Below are positions 1 to 8,091 of a stretch of DNA of 64,000 nt, piece by piece; position 1 is the first letter of the stretch, and each line of letters starts with the position of its first letter. The notes beneath the pieces are model-generated. The model had not been told where the DNA came from, did no database searches, and saw only the letters and a program-made list of their open reading frames with translations. Source of the DNA: DASWIP01 sp036397635 (GTDB taxonomy: Bacteria; Actinomycetota; AC-67). The position numbers and the translations under genes are program-made. The stretch lies in NCBI GenBank assembly GCA_036397635.1, contig DASWIP010000062.1, positions 1 to 64,000 of the forward strand. The letters are read 5' to 3'.

Positions 1-10
1 ATGGGCCGTC

Positions 11-784
11 ATGGACCTGATCGTGGTTGCCTTCGTGGCTTTCGTCGCCTCGACCGTGACGTTCTTCTCGGGCTTCGGCCTGGGCACCGTGCTCCTTCCG
101 GTGTTCGCGGTTTTCCTGCCGACCTCGGCGGCGATCGCCGCCACCGCGATCGTCCATCTGCTCAACAGCGCGCTGAGGCTCGGCCTGGTGCGACACCACG
201 TTGAGGGAAACGTGGTCATGCGCTTCGGGCTCCCGGCGTTCGCCGCAGCATTCCTCGGCGCCGTGGCGCTTCACGCGTTGGACGGCCTCGACTCGCTCGC
301 TCACTACAGGCTCGCCGGATCGGTGAGGGACGTGACGCCGTTGAATCTGGTGGTCGCGGCGTTGCTGCTCGGCTTAGGGGTGCAGGAGATCCGGCCGCGG
401 CGCCCAGGCGAGGGCATCCCCGAGCGTTTCATGCCGGTCGGCGGCCTGCTGAGCGGGTTCGTCGGTGGGCTGTCCGGACTTCAGGGGGCGCTCCGCAGCG
501 CGTTCCTGATCAAGACGGGCCTCAGCTCGGCCGGCTTCATCGCGACGGGAGCCGCGATCGCGCTGCTCGTCGATACGTCACGGATCATCGTCTACGGGGT
601 GCAGGGACAGCTCACGGCGTCCGGACAGGATACATCGGTCCTCATCACCGAGATCGCCGCCGCCTCGGTCGGCACGATCATCGGGAACCGCTTCTTGACG
701 CGGGTGACCCTGGACGTGATCAAGGTGATCGTCGGGACCGCGCTGATCATCATCGCCGTCGCGCTCGGGATGGGGATCCTCTAG
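11..784 (+). CDS. TauE/SafE-family membrane permease
   Basis: Predicted polytopic membrane protein of 257 residues, the usual size for the TauE/SafE (DUF81) sulfite/anion exporter family. Hydrophobic segments run from the N-terminus (about residues 2-40), through 75-90 and 105-122, to several in the second half. The two halves share the glycine-rich pattern typical of this family (GFGLG near 20-24 and GLLSGFVGGLSGL near 145-157). Substrate cannot be told from sequence; members move sulfite, sulfonates or other small organic anions. The start is the ATG ten bases into the window, so any upstream operon partner is out of sight. Family assignment is fairly sure, function is not. Confidence 0.8.
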   Translation: MDLIVVAFVAFVASTVTFFSGFGLGTVLLPVFAVFLPTSAAIAATAIVHLLNSALRLGLVRHHVEGNVVMRFGLPAFAAAFLGAVALHALDGLDSLAHYRLAGSVRDVTPLNLVVAALLLGLGVQEIRPRRPGEGIPERFMPVGGLLSGFVGGLSGLQGALRSAFLIKTGLSSAGFIATGAAIALLVDTSRIIVYGVQGQLTASGQDTSVLITEIAAASVGTIIGNRFLTRVTLDVIKVIVGTALIIIAVALGMGIL

Positions 785-955
785 CGCCGAGATGCAACGC
801 CCTAAGGCGCTGCCGTCCGGATCGGTGTCGATGCAGGTGCCGACGCCTCGCCCGCAAGACCACATCGACGCCCCCCTGGCCCCCCTCCGACGGGCCATCC
901 GCCTCTGTGCCGCCCGGGTTCCACGCGCAAGGGTGAGGAGAGGAGGCGAACCGTC

Positions 956-1090
956 ATGGTCGCGCTCGCGAAATGGTTGGAGGATCCCCTGGTCTACTGG
1001 GGTTTCTGGCTGGGGTGGGTCACGCTTTGGATCGCCTGGACCGTCTGGCGCGATCTGGGCGGAGGCAGCGGAGTCCACCGTCGCCGTTGA
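956..1090 (+). CDS. Putative 44-residue single-span membrane micro-protein
   Basis: A short ATG ORF preceded by a strong purine-rich ribosome binding site (gaggagaggagg about 8 nt upstream). It encodes 44 residues with one tryptophan-rich hydrophobic stretch (about residues 12-33, including YWGFWLGW) flanked by an acidic N-terminal turn and an Arg/His-rich tail, which fits a single-pass membrane peptide. It lies between the TauE-like permease and a hydrolase, same strand. No family is recognised. Support is the good ribosome site and the membrane-like composition; conservation is untested. Confidence 0.45.
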   Translation: MVALAKWLEDPLVYWGFWLGWVTLWIAWTVWRDLGGGSGVHRRR

Positions 1091-1158
1091 GCCCTCTGAG
1101 GGCCGACCTGACCAGCATCGTGTCTTCGAGGGCTTCGGTCGGGTAGACACATCGCAAG

Positions 1159-1806
1159 GTGAGACGATCCGAGATCGCGATCCCGTTGCCGCGGGGCGAC
1201 GCGCTCGGCGGCACGCTCGTCGTCCCCGAGGAAGCGCGCGGCGTGATCGCGTTCGCGCACGGAAGCGGCAGCAGCAGAAACAGTCCCCGTAACAACGCCG
1301 TGGCCGCGACCTTGAACGAAGCCGGATTCGCGACACTGCTGATGGACCTGCTGACCGGGGACGAGGAGGAAGCCGAACGCCTCACTCGTCACCTCCGGTT
1401 CGACATCGAGCTGCTCGCCGAGCGGCTTGGGATCGCGATCGAGCATCTCGACGCAACGCTCGCGGTTCCGATCGGCCTGTTCGGCGCGTCGACCGGGGCG
1501 GCGGCGGCCTTAGTCGCCGCCGCCCGCGAGCCCGCGCGCGTGCGAGCGGTCGTGTCGCGAGGCGGCCGGCCGGATCTGGCGGGCGACGCGCTCCACTCGG
1601 TCCAGGCTCCGACGCTTCTGATCGTCGGCGATCTCGACACCGTCGTGATCGATCTGAACGAAGAGGCGCGACGCCGGATGAAGGCGCCCGTCGAGATGAG
1701 ACTGATCCGCGGCGCGACGCACCTGTTCGAAGAGCCGGGCGCGCTCGGGGAGGTCGCGACGCTCGCGCGCGCCTGGTTCGAGGATCATCTCTCGTCGGGC
1801 TCGTAG
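1159..1806 (+). CDS. Alpha/beta hydrolase, dienelactone-hydrolase-like
   Basis: Cytoplasmic alpha/beta hydrolase of 215 residues with no signal peptide. The nucleophile elbow is GASTG (Ser111), the acid is probably Asp158 or Asp160 in GDLD, and the base is His188 in ATHLF, all in standard order. An early HGSGSSR motif (34-40) supplies the oxyanion region. Close relatives are often fused to, or beside, phosphoribosyltransferase domains, but none is seen here. The start is GTG at 1159; the first motif begins soon after, so little could be lost. The substrate is unknown. It ends 2 nt from the stop of the convergent hydrolase gene. Confidence 0.8.
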   Translation: MRRSEIAIPLPRGDALGGTLVVPEEARGVIAFAHGSGSSRNSPRNNAVAATLNEAGFATLLMDLLTGDEEEAERLTRHLRFDIELLAERLGIAIEHLDATLAVPIGLFGASTGAAAALVAAAREPARVRAVVSRGGRPDLAGDALHSVQAPTLLIVGDLDTVVIDLNEEARRRMKAPVEMRLIRGATHLFEEPGALGEVATLARAWFEDHLSSGS

Positions 1807-1807
1807 A

Positions 1808-2881
1808 TCAGGCGAGGTGCTCGCGCAGGAAGGCGACGGTGCGCCGCATCGAGCGCGTGTACTCGGCGTAGAGCTGATGCCCTTCGTCCTGATAGCGGTG
1901 ATAGGTGACGTCCACCTCGCTGTCGCGCAGCGCGGTGACGGTCTCTTCGGTCCACTCGATCGGGCATGTCTCGTCCGCGGTCCCGTGGTGGACCATCATC
2001 GGCGCCTCGATCTGATCGAAGAACGTGCGCGGCGACACGTTCGCCCAGAACTCGGGGTTCGCCTGAGGCGAGCCGTACTGCCGGATGATCCGAGCAGCAA
2101 GCTCGGGCCTGCGACGGATCCACTTGTTGAAGTTGTCTACGGTGTCCGAGCTGACCGACGCGAACACCACCGCCGCGTCGACGATGTCGGGGAACGCCAC
2201 GAGCGCGTTGAACGTCACCCCGCCGCCCATCGAACGCCCGATCATCCCGATGCGTTCACGATCCAGAGATGCGATGGATGACTTCCTGATGGCGAGCACC
2301 GCGTTGATCGCATCCTCCGCGTACCCGAGCCGCAGGTTCGCATCGCTCTCGGGATCCGTGTCGGACTGCGCGTGGTTGCGGTAGTCGATGTGCACGACCG
2401 CGAACCCGTTGCTCGCGAGGTATTGCTGGCTGCGCTCGAATCCGCGGCCGGTCGTATAGACGTCGGGATCGATGTAGCCGTGATTGAGCACGACGACGGG
2501 GAACGGGCCGTCGCCGCGCGGCACGAGCATGATCCCCGACAGGGTCAAACCGCCACCGCGGTAGCGGATCGCGGAGGTCGTGTAGGCGCTGGTACGGTCC
2601 AGCGTGCGAACGACCCGGAAGTCGCGCCCGTCGAACTCGGTCCGCATCAGAGCCTGCAAGGAAACAGGGTGAGGGGCGGCGGGTGCGGCCGGCGCGCTGC
2701 TCGTTCCGGAGGGAGAAGGTCCCGTCGCCTCGGGGGATGATCCGACCGGCGCCGCGGTTCCCGCCGAGGGTTCGGGCGAGCCGCCGACACACGCGGTCGC
2801 AGCGAGCGCGACGACCAGCAGGGCCGGCACCACCCGGCGCACCCGGCGGCGGGGGCCGAACATCCTCGGGATCGCCACCAT
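1808..2881 (-). CDS. Exported lipoprotein, prolyl-oligopeptidase-like alpha/beta hydrolase
   Basis: Predicted lipoprotein: positively charged N-terminus, hydrophobic core and a lipobox ending at Cys31 (LAATAC), then a Pro/Ser/Ala-rich linker (about 32-72) that tethers the enzyme outside the membrane. The hydrolase domain shows HGY (134-136), nucleophile GRSMGG (Ser217), Asp303 in GTADETCP and His335 in DEGHQ, the arrangement of S9-type peptidases and acyl-aminoacyl esterases. Whether it cleaves peptides or esters cannot be decided. It is convergent with the cytoplasmic hydrolase at 1159-1806; the two stops are almost adjacent. Confidence 0.82.
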   Translation of the reverse strand: MVAIPRMFGPRRRVRRVVPALLVVALAATACVGGSPEPSAGTAAPVGSSPEATGPSPSGTSSAPAAPAAPHPVSLQALMRTEFDGRDFRVVRTLDRTSAYTTSAIRYRGGGLTLSGIMLVPRGDGPFPVVVLNHGYIDPDVYTTGRGFERSQQYLASNGFAVVHIDYRNHAQSDTDPESDANLRLGYAEDAINAVLAIRKSSIASLDRERIGMIGRSMGGGVTFNALVAFPDIVDAAVVFASVSSDTVDNFNKWIRRRPELAARIIRQYGSPQANPEFWANVSPRTFFDQIEAPMMVHHGTADETCPIEWTEETVTALRDSEVDVTYHRYQDEGHQLYAEYTRSMRRTVAFLREHLA

Positions 2882-2929
2882 AGGCCCTTCATCGTGCCAC
2901 AGGCCGGCAACGCTTGGTGGGGGTCATCC

Positions 2930-2998
2930 CGTTGACCTGGCCTCCAGGAACGCGAGCGCGACGACCGCCGCGTTCTCGGCGGCGACCTGCCGGTATCG
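2930..2998 (-). pseudogene. C-terminal remnant of a nucleoside-phosphorylase-like gene
   Basis: Read on the minus strand this stretch encodes YRQVAAENAAVVALAFLEA, which matches the last residues of the intact protein at 7138-8091 (YRQLAAENAAAVALAFLQR). The similarity is also visible at DNA level. Nothing upstream of the YRQ codons resembles the rest of that protein; the coding is replaced by tandem 20-bp repeats that themselves contain the YRQ codons. This looks like the tail of a decayed paralog or of an incomplete duplication. Confidence 0.65.
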
Positions 2999-3060
2999 GT
3001 TGGGAGCTGCCGCCGTTGGTGGGAGCTGCCGGTAGTGGTTGGGAGCTGCTCGCATCTGGG
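2987..3060. repeat. Tandem repeat, 3.5 copies of a 20-bp unit
   Basis: Units begin at 2987, 3007, 3026 and 3046 (periods 20, 19, 20) around the core ctgccggta-ggttgggag; the last copy is partial. The array is seeded in the C-terminal remnant of the nucleoside phosphorylase paralog and ends about 20 nt before the start of the Fur-family gene, so it overlaps that gene's promoter region. Confidence 0.85.
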
Positions 3061-3078
3061 GGCTGATACACTTTGTCC

Positions 3079-3591
3079 ATGCGTGCTCCTGCACCGCCGG
3101 ACCACGACCACGCGATCGAGGAAGTCGACCAGCTGCTGCGCTCGCACGGCTTGCGCCGCACGCCGCAGCGGCAGGTGACGCTCGAGGCGATCCGCGAGCT
3201 TGCCGGGCACGCGACCGCCGATCAGATCGTCGAGCGCGTGCGCGCAACCTTGTCCAGCATCAGTCCCTCGACGGTGTACCGGACGCTCGCGACGCTCGAA
3301 CAGGTCGGCGTGGTCTGCCACGCGCACCTCGGGCACACCGCGAGCGTGTACCACGTCGGCACCGCCGGCCTCCACCAGCACCTGGTGTGCGAGCGCTGCG
3401 GCGCCCTCCAGGAGGTCGACGACGCGCTCACCGGACCATTCGCCGAGCAGCTCGCGCGCCGCTTCGGGTTCCGCGCCAACTTCACACACTTCGCCGTGCT
3501 GGGCGAGTGCCGCGACTGCGCGCGCGGCACCCGAGCTAAGCCGCGCCGTGGGCGGAGGGCAACGACCGCAGGCGACCGCGCGCGCCGCTGA
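3079..3591 (+). CDS. Fur-family metalloregulator (Zur/Nur-like)
   Basis: A 170-residue Fur-family repressor. The N-terminal winged helix holds the recognition-helix pattern SPSTVYRTLATLE (62-74). The dimerisation domain has two structural-zinc cysteine pairs, CERC (104/107) and CRDC (144/147), and a His-rich metal site around HQH (99-101). A basic tail of about 20 residues is unusual. I chose ATG 3079 over an in-frame TTG six bases upstream. The gene converges on the znuBCA-type operon, and its last 56 bp overlap the 3' end of the permease gene in antisense. A TTGCAA-N5-TTGCAA palindrome at that operon's promoter is its likeliest target. The family is certain; the metal is inferred. Confidence 0.88.
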   Translation: MRAPAPPDHDHAIEEVDQLLRSHGLRRTPQRQVTLEAIRELAGHATADQIVERVRATLSSISPSTVYRTLATLEQVGVVCHAHLGHTASVYHVGTAGLHQHLVCERCGALQEVDDALTGPFAEQLARRFGFRANFTHFAVLGECRDCARGTRAKPRRGRRATTAGDRARR

Positions 3592-4384
3592 ACGCGTAGG
3601 CGCCCAGGAACAACGCCCCCTGCGTCAGCACGATCGTCGGCCCGGACGGCCAGTCGCGGAACCACGACAGGTACATCCCGGCGATGCCAGAGACCGCACC
3701 CAGCAGCACCGATATCCAGATCATGCGCGAGAACGAATCGGTCAGCAGCCGCGCCGTGGCGGCCGGGATCACCAAGCCTGCGGCGACGAGGAGCACGCCG
3801 ATCACGTTCATGGTCGCGACGATCCCGGCGGCGAGCATCAACGCGTAGAGTGCATCGAGCCGCGAGATGTTCACACCCGAGGCTTGCGCGACCTCGGGAT
3901 CGAAGGTGGCGAACAGCAGCCGCCGGTAGCCGAAGAACACGAACAGAGCTGCGCTCGCCATGACGGCCGCGACCACCGCCACGTCGAGCCCGCGCACGCC
4001 CAGCACATTGCCGAACAGCGCGGCGTCGAAGCTGCGCGCGAAACCCCGTCGCGTCGCGATCAGCAGCAGACCGACCGCGAAGCTGATCGTGGTCACCACA
4101 CCGATCGCCGCATCGGCGCCCAGCGTGCGGCGCCGCGACACCCGGTCCACCAGGCCCGCGGCGACGAACCCGCCGGCGAATGCCCCCACATAGAAGTTGA
4201 CACCGACGACGTAGCTCGCGACCGCCCACCCGAGGATCGCGTGCGACAAGCCGTGCCCGATGTAGCTCATGCCACGCAGCACGACGAACACCCCAAGCAA
4301 CGCGAGCAGCGCGCCGGCCAGCGCCCCGACGATCATGCCGTTGCGGAAGAACGCGAACTCGAACGGCTCAAGCAGGGTGCTCAT
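3536..4384 (-). CDS. znuB: Zinc/manganese-type ABC transporter permease (first system)
   Basis: Polytopic inner-membrane permease of the ABC-3 family (282 residues, normal length), about eight to nine hydrophobic segments, with the conserved family patches SYIGHGLSHAILG (40-52) and GVLLVAAGLVIPAATARLL. It would form the channel of a metal importer with the ATPase and binding protein encoded just upstream. Its start lies inside the end of the ATPase gene (17-bp overlap), so the two are translationally coupled. The 3' end overlaps the convergent Fur-family gene by 56 bp, an unusually long antisense overlap of two coding regions. Confidence 0.88.
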   Translation of the reverse strand: MSTLLEPFEFAFFRNGMIVGALAGALLALLGVFVVLRGMSYIGHGLSHAILGWAVASYVVGVNFYVGAFAGGFVAAGLVDRVSRRRTLGADAAIGVVTTISFAVGLLLIATRRGFARSFDAALFGNVLGVRGLDVAVVAAVMASAALFVFFGYRRLLFATFDPEVAQASGVNISRLDALYALMLAAGIVATMNVIGVLLVAAGLVIPAATARLLTDSFSRMIWISVLLGAVSGIAGMYLSWFRDWPSGPTIVLTQGALFLGAYAFSGARGRLRSLPSAHGAA

Positions 4385-5165
4385 GATGCTCTCCTCGCAT
4401 CGGCAGCACGTTCACCGGCGCCTCCACCACGTCCACGATCACGGGCATGCCTCCGTGAATCAGCACCTCCATCGGTGCTCCGTAGGTGCGTTCCAATACC
4501 TCAGGCGTCAGGACCTCGGCCGGCGCGCCGTGCGCGACCACCTCTCGGTTGAGGCAGACCAGCTCGGGCAGGTGCGCCGCGATGCCGTTGAGATCGTGCG
4601 TGGTGACCAAGATCGCGAGTCCGTCGTGATGCAGCTCGTGGAGCAGGTGCACCACGTCGTGGCGCGTGCGGACGTCGACGCCGCTGGTCGGCTCGTCCAG
4701 CAGCAGCAACTGCGGGCGCTTGAGCAGCGCGCGCGCCACGAACACGCGCTGCTGCTGCCCTCCCGAGAGTTCGCGGATATGCCGGTGCGCGATGCCGCGC
4801 AGGCCCAGCTGCTCGAGCACCTGGTCGGCTTCGCGCTGCTCGTCCCGCGACGTCCAGGGCATCCGCCGGTCGACGCGCGCCATCAGGACGGCCTCGCGCA
4901 CGGTGATGGGGAAGTACCAGTTCACCGTTTCGACCTGCGGCACGTATCCGATCCGCACACCGGCCGGCGAGCGAACGACGCGGCCGGCAACCGGCCGCAC
5001 GGCGCCGGTGAGCGCCTTCAGAAGGGTCGTCTTCCCCGAGCCGCTGGGACCGACGACGCCGATGAAAGCGCCCGCCGGGATCGACAGGTCGATGTCGACC
5101 AAGACCGGGTCGCCGCCGTAGCGGCAGGTGACCTTCTCGAACCGGATCAGGTCGGTGGGGTTCAT
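4368..5165 (-). CDS. znuC: Metal ABC transporter ATP-binding protein (first system)
   Basis: ABC ATPase of 265 residues: Walker A GPSGSGKTT (39-47), signature LSGGQQQR (133-140), Walker B LLLLDEPT (153-160) and an H-loop in VTTHDLNG. The sequence is of the manganese/zinc-importer (MntB/ZnuC) ATPase type. The C-terminus carries a short His-rich tail (GEHHEHPA), a possible metal-sensing or chelating feature. The ATG overlaps the stop of the binding-protein gene by 4 nt (ATGA) and the 3' end overlaps the permease, so all three are one tightly coupled operon. Confidence 0.9.
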   Translation of the reverse strand: MNPTDLIRFEKVTCRYGGDPVLVDIDLSIPAGAFIGVVGPSGSGKTTLLKALTGAVRPVAGRVVRSPAGVRIGYVPQVETVNWYFPITVREAVLMARVDRRMPWTSRDEQREADQVLEQLGLRGIAHRHIRELSGGQQQRVFVARALLKRPQLLLLDEPTSGVDVRTRHDVVHLLHELHHDGLAILVTTHDLNGIAAHLPELVCLNREVVAHGAPAEVLTPEVLERTYGAPMEVLIHGGMPVIVDVVEAPVNVLPMRGEHHEHPA

Positions 5166-6163
5166 CCTCGGTACTCGGCGTTGCTTTCTGGATGCAGGTT
5201 GGAGGTGTCGAGCTGCTCGAACGGCGTGACGTCGCCGCCGAGCGCCTCCATGAAGGTGCTGAAGTTGAACGTCATCATCGCCAGGAAGCTGTGATCGTGA
5301 TCGCCCGCGTCCCCCGGCAGGTCGTCGTCGCGCAACTCGTCCACGTAGCGGGCACCGGTCTCGCGCGCGATCTGCTCGAGCACCGGGCTGGGGAACACCT
5401 CGGAGCCGAAGATCGCCGGCACCCCTTCGTCGCGGACCTGCTCGATCAGGCGCGCGACTTCGCGCGGGGTCGGCTCGGCGAGATCGGACGGCTGGATCGC
5501 GCCGATGATCTCCCAGCCGTACTCGCGCGCGAAGTACGGGAACGAATCGTGATAGGTGAGCAGCTTCCTGTTCCCCGCCGGCACGGTCTCGGTCACTTCA
5601 CGCACCAGCCGGTCCAGCTCGTCGAGGCGCTGGGCGTAGGCGTCGAGGTTGCGCCGGAAGTACGCGGCATCGTCCGGGCGCAACGTGGAGAGCGTCTCGG
5701 TCACGATCTCGGCGTATCGCTTCGCGTAGGGAGGGTTCGTCCACAGGTGCGGATTAGGATCGCCCTGCTCGCGTGGGAAGCTGAAGTCGTAGATGTACTC
5801 GTCGGGCGTGATGGTCAGGTCCCCGAGCTTCACGATCTTAACGCCGTCGCGGACGTTGGCCTCCGCGAGCACGCGTGTGGGCTCCTCGAGGTGCAGCCCG
5901 TTCATGATCACGACGTCCGCCTCGACGATGATGCGAGCATCGGTCGGCCGCGGCTCGAACTCGTGGCTGTTCTCGCCCTCCGGAACGAGGCCGGTGACGC
6001 GCACGCGGTCGCCGCCGATGTTGGCGACGATGTTCGCGATCGGCGACACCGTCGCGGCAACCGCCAGCCGGTCGCCCGTCGACCCTGACGGACGATCAGG
6101 TGCACAGGCGCCCGCGACCACGGCGAGAGCGACGATCGCGACAGCGGATCGAACCCGGCGCAC
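5162..6163 (-). CDS. znuA: Zinc-type metal-binding lipoprotein of ABC importer (first system)
   Basis: Cluster A-I substrate-binding lipoprotein, 333 residues. The signal peptide ends in lipobox VAGAC (Cys20). Metal ligands are visible in order: His67 (ENSHEF), His139 (NPHLW), His205 (TYHDSF) and an acidic site near Asp280 (ELRDDD). A His rather than Glu as third ligand is the zinc-type pattern; manganese-specific relatives such as PsaA have Glu there. A good site (gaggagga) precedes ATG 6163. First gene of the operon, followed by ATPase and permease. The TTGCAA palindrome about 58 bp upstream is the expected operator. Zinc is inferred from the ligand set, not proven. Confidence 0.87.
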   Translation of the reverse strand: MRRVRSAVAIVALAVVAGACAPDRPSGSTGDRLAVAATVSPIANIVANIGGDRVRVTGLVPEGENSHEFEPRPTDARIIVEADVVIMNGLHLEEPTRVLAEANVRDGVKIVKLGDLTITPDEYIYDFSFPREQGDPNPHLWTNPPYAKRYAEIVTETLSTLRPDDAAYFRRNLDAYAQRLDELDRLVREVTETVPAGNRKLLTYHDSFPYFAREYGWEIIGAIQPSDLAEPTPREVARLIEQVRDEGVPAIFGSEVFPSPVLEQIARETGARYVDELRDDDLPGDAGDHDHSFLAMMTFNFSTFMEALGGDVTPFEQLDTSNLHPESNAEYRG

Positions 6164-6220
6164 GGTCCTCCTCGTCGGCCCGGAAACCCTTGGGCCACGC
6201 TAACATCCCTCTGGTCCTTG

Positions 6221-6237
6221 TTGCAAGCAGCTTGCAA
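6221..6237. promoter_or_regulatory. Perfect 7-3-7 palindrome, candidate Fur-family operator
   Basis: TTGCAAG-CAG-CTTGCAA is a perfect inverted repeat in an A/T-richer patch, ending 58 bp before the znuA-type start at 6163. The core reads TGCAA-N5-TTGCA, the form I recall for the Streptomyces nickel-uptake regulator (Nur) box. The neighbouring Fur-family gene at 3079-3591 is the obvious candidate binder. Confidence 0.6.
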
Positions 6238-6302
6238 ATAGAACCGGCTGGAGACTGGCCCTTGCCTGGAACGAGCTTCGAGCGGCGCGCAGCGCAGCGC
6301 CG

Positions 6303-7049
6303 TCAGCGGTGCTCGGGGTTCGGGAAATCGAGTCGGGTCCCAGCGTCCCATTCCGAGCGCTGGTTGCCGTGCGCGGGGATGCCGCCGGCATCCTTCAGCA
6401 TCCGCGCCATGTGCAACAGGTTCCAGGTCATGAACGAGGTGTTGCGGTTAGTGAAGTCGTTCTCGGGGCCGCCCGAGCCGGGATCGAGGTAAGACGGACC
6501 GGGACCGGCTTCGCCGATCCAGCCGGCGTCGGCCTGCGGCGGGATCACGAACCCGAGGTGCTGTAGCGAGTACAGGATGTTCATCGAGCAGTGCTTGATC
6601 CCGTCCTCGTTGCCGGTGATCAAGCAACCGCCCACCCGGCCGTAGTAGATGTACTGACCCTTGTCGTTGAGCTCGCCCGACTGCCCGTAGAGGCGCTCGA
6701 TCACCTTGGTGCACACCGATGATTTCTCGCCGAGCCAGATCGGCGAGCAGATCACCACGATGTCGGCGGCGCGCACCCTCGGGAAGATCTGCGGCCACTC
6801 GTCCCTCTCGAACCCGTGCTCGGTCATGTCCGGATAGACGCCGGGTGGGATGTCGTGATCGACGGCGCGGATCAGCTCGACCTCGACCTTGTTGCGACGC
6901 ATCATCTCCATCGAGATCGCCGCCAGCCCTTCGGTATGCGAGATCTCGGGCGAGCGCTTCAGCGTGCAACTGATGAACAACGCGCGCAGGTCCGAGAAGT
7001 CCCCGTCATGCTCCGCGCAGAGCTTCTCCATCCGCTCGGTCAACGCCAT
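6303..7049 (-). CDS. Flavodoxin-fold NAD(P)H-dependent oxidoreductase
   Basis: A 248-residue protein of the NADPH-dependent FMN reductase/flavodoxin-like family. The N-terminal Rossmann-like core has ALFISCTLKRSP (23-34), the usual phosphate-binding loop position for FMN; a second flavin-site patch is CSPIWLGEKSS (about 101-111), and GNEDG (near 146-150) is typical of the NAD(P)H-quinone/azo-reductase subset. No export signal is seen. It would transfer electrons from NAD(P)H through FMN to quinones or similar acceptors. It is transcribed towards the zinc importer with 140 bp between; no functional link is evident. Confidence 0.8.
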   Translation of the reverse strand: MALTERMEKLCAEHDGDFSDLRALFISCTLKRSPEISHTEGLAAISMEMMRRNKVEVELIRAVDHDIPPGVYPDMTEHGFERDEWPQIFPRVRAADIVVICSPIWLGEKSSVCTKVIERLYGQSGELNDKGQYIYYGRVGGCLITGNEDGIKHCSMNILYSLQHLGFVIPPQADAGWIGEAGPGPSYLDPGSGGPENDFTNRNTSFMTWNLLHMARMLKDAGGIPAHGNQRSEWDAGTRLDFPNPEHR

Positions 7050-7137
7050 GGTTCCGTCCCCCCGACTCGTCGGCGACCCCTCGCCGCCGTGCGTCGGAAA
7101 GGCTACAACCCGCGACGCGTCCGGCGCGTTCCCGAGG

Positions 7138-8091
7138 CTAGGCCGACCATCGCTGCAAGAACGCCAGCGCCACCGCGGCGGCGTTCTCGGCGGCGAGCTG
7201 ACGATAGACGAAGAACTGGAACGGGAAGCCCGGCAGCATCAGCGGGTCGCCCGACCCGTCGGAGAGCGCGCGGAAGGCGATGAACGGGATGCCGCTGTCC
7301 GCGGCGACGCGCGCGACCGCCGCGGTCTCCATGTCGGCGGCGTCGTAGTCCCCCACCGTGGGCGGGTTCTCGAAGTAGCCGAAGATGAAGCCGGGGTCGA
7401 GGAACGGCACGATGCCGGTCACGAAGCCATCCGGATCGGGCGGCGCCGTCGTCTGCGCGCGACACGGCGAGCATCCGAACACGTCACCACCACCGGGGAA
7501 GCAGGGGAAACGCCGCCCGCCGAACGGATCCGAGCTGCGCCCGTCGCCACCGATCAGGATCTGGGGTGTGCGGCCGAGATCCACGATGCCGACAGCGGTC
7601 GGATCCACGCCCACGCAGAGCGGATCACCCGCTGGGACCGTCGATGCGAGCGCGACCTCATCCGCGACGTCCTCAGCGACCGCGAGCATCGACGGGTCTG
7701 CCGCCACCCAGATCGCCCCGTCGTCGATGGTCCAGCGCGCGGGGACGATGACGTCGCCGATCGCCGTCCGGCCGCCCGAGACCCCCGAGAACACGACGGC
7801 GCCGAACTCGCACTGGTAGTTGTCCAGCGCGGCCCGGGTCGCCTGCTCGGCGTTGAGCAACCCGATCCCGGTCAGTGTGAGCACCACGTCGTGCCCGTGG
7901 AGCATGCCCCGGTAAAACGCGCGCCCGTCGATCACGTCGACGAGGGACACCTCTGTCTGGGCGAGCAGCGGATCGATCTCGCCGGGGAACGCCGCCAGCA
8001 CGAGTGTCCTCGTGCCGCAGATGCTCGCGGAGGCCGGCGCGAGCGCGCTGCTCGCGGCGACGAGGGCAAGAATCATCGCAACACGGCTCAT
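7138..8091 (-). CDS. Exported nucleoside phosphorylase/MTA-SAH-nucleosidase-like protein
   Basis: A 317-residue member of the PNP/UDP phosphorylase superfamily with a clear signal peptide (hydrophobic residues 5-22, cleavage probably after ASA). Active-site equivalents of MTA/SAH nucleosidase are present: SGVSGG (102-107), DMETAAV with Glu255, and RALSDG with Asp278. An insertion of roughly 60 residues (about 160-235) carrying several Cys residues separates the core halves. Export is odd, because textbook nucleosidases are cytosolic. It may hydrolyse exogenous nucleosides; the substrate is unknown. Its C-terminal tail is repeated as a remnant near 2.95 kb. Confidence 0.8.
   Translation of the reverse strand: MSRVAMILALVAASSALAPASASICGTRTLVLAAFPGEIDPLLAQTEVSLVDVIDGRAFYRGMLHGHDVVLTLTGIGLLNAEQATRAALDNYQCEFGAVVFSGVSGGRTAIGDVIVPARWTIDDGAIWVAADPSMLAVAEDVADEVALASTVPAGDPLCVGVDPTAVGIVDLGRTPQILIGGDGRSSDPFGGRRFPCFPGGGDVFGCSPCRAQTTAPPDPDGFVTGIVPFLDPGFIFGYFENPPTVGDYDAADMETAAVARVAADSGIPFIAFRALSDGSGDPLMLPGFPFQFFVYRQLAAENAAAVALAFLQRWSA

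Noticed and set aside
2924..3247. 107-residue minus-strand frame
   Set aside because: Only its last 20 codons resemble a protein; the rest is antisense to the Fur gene and tandem repeat.
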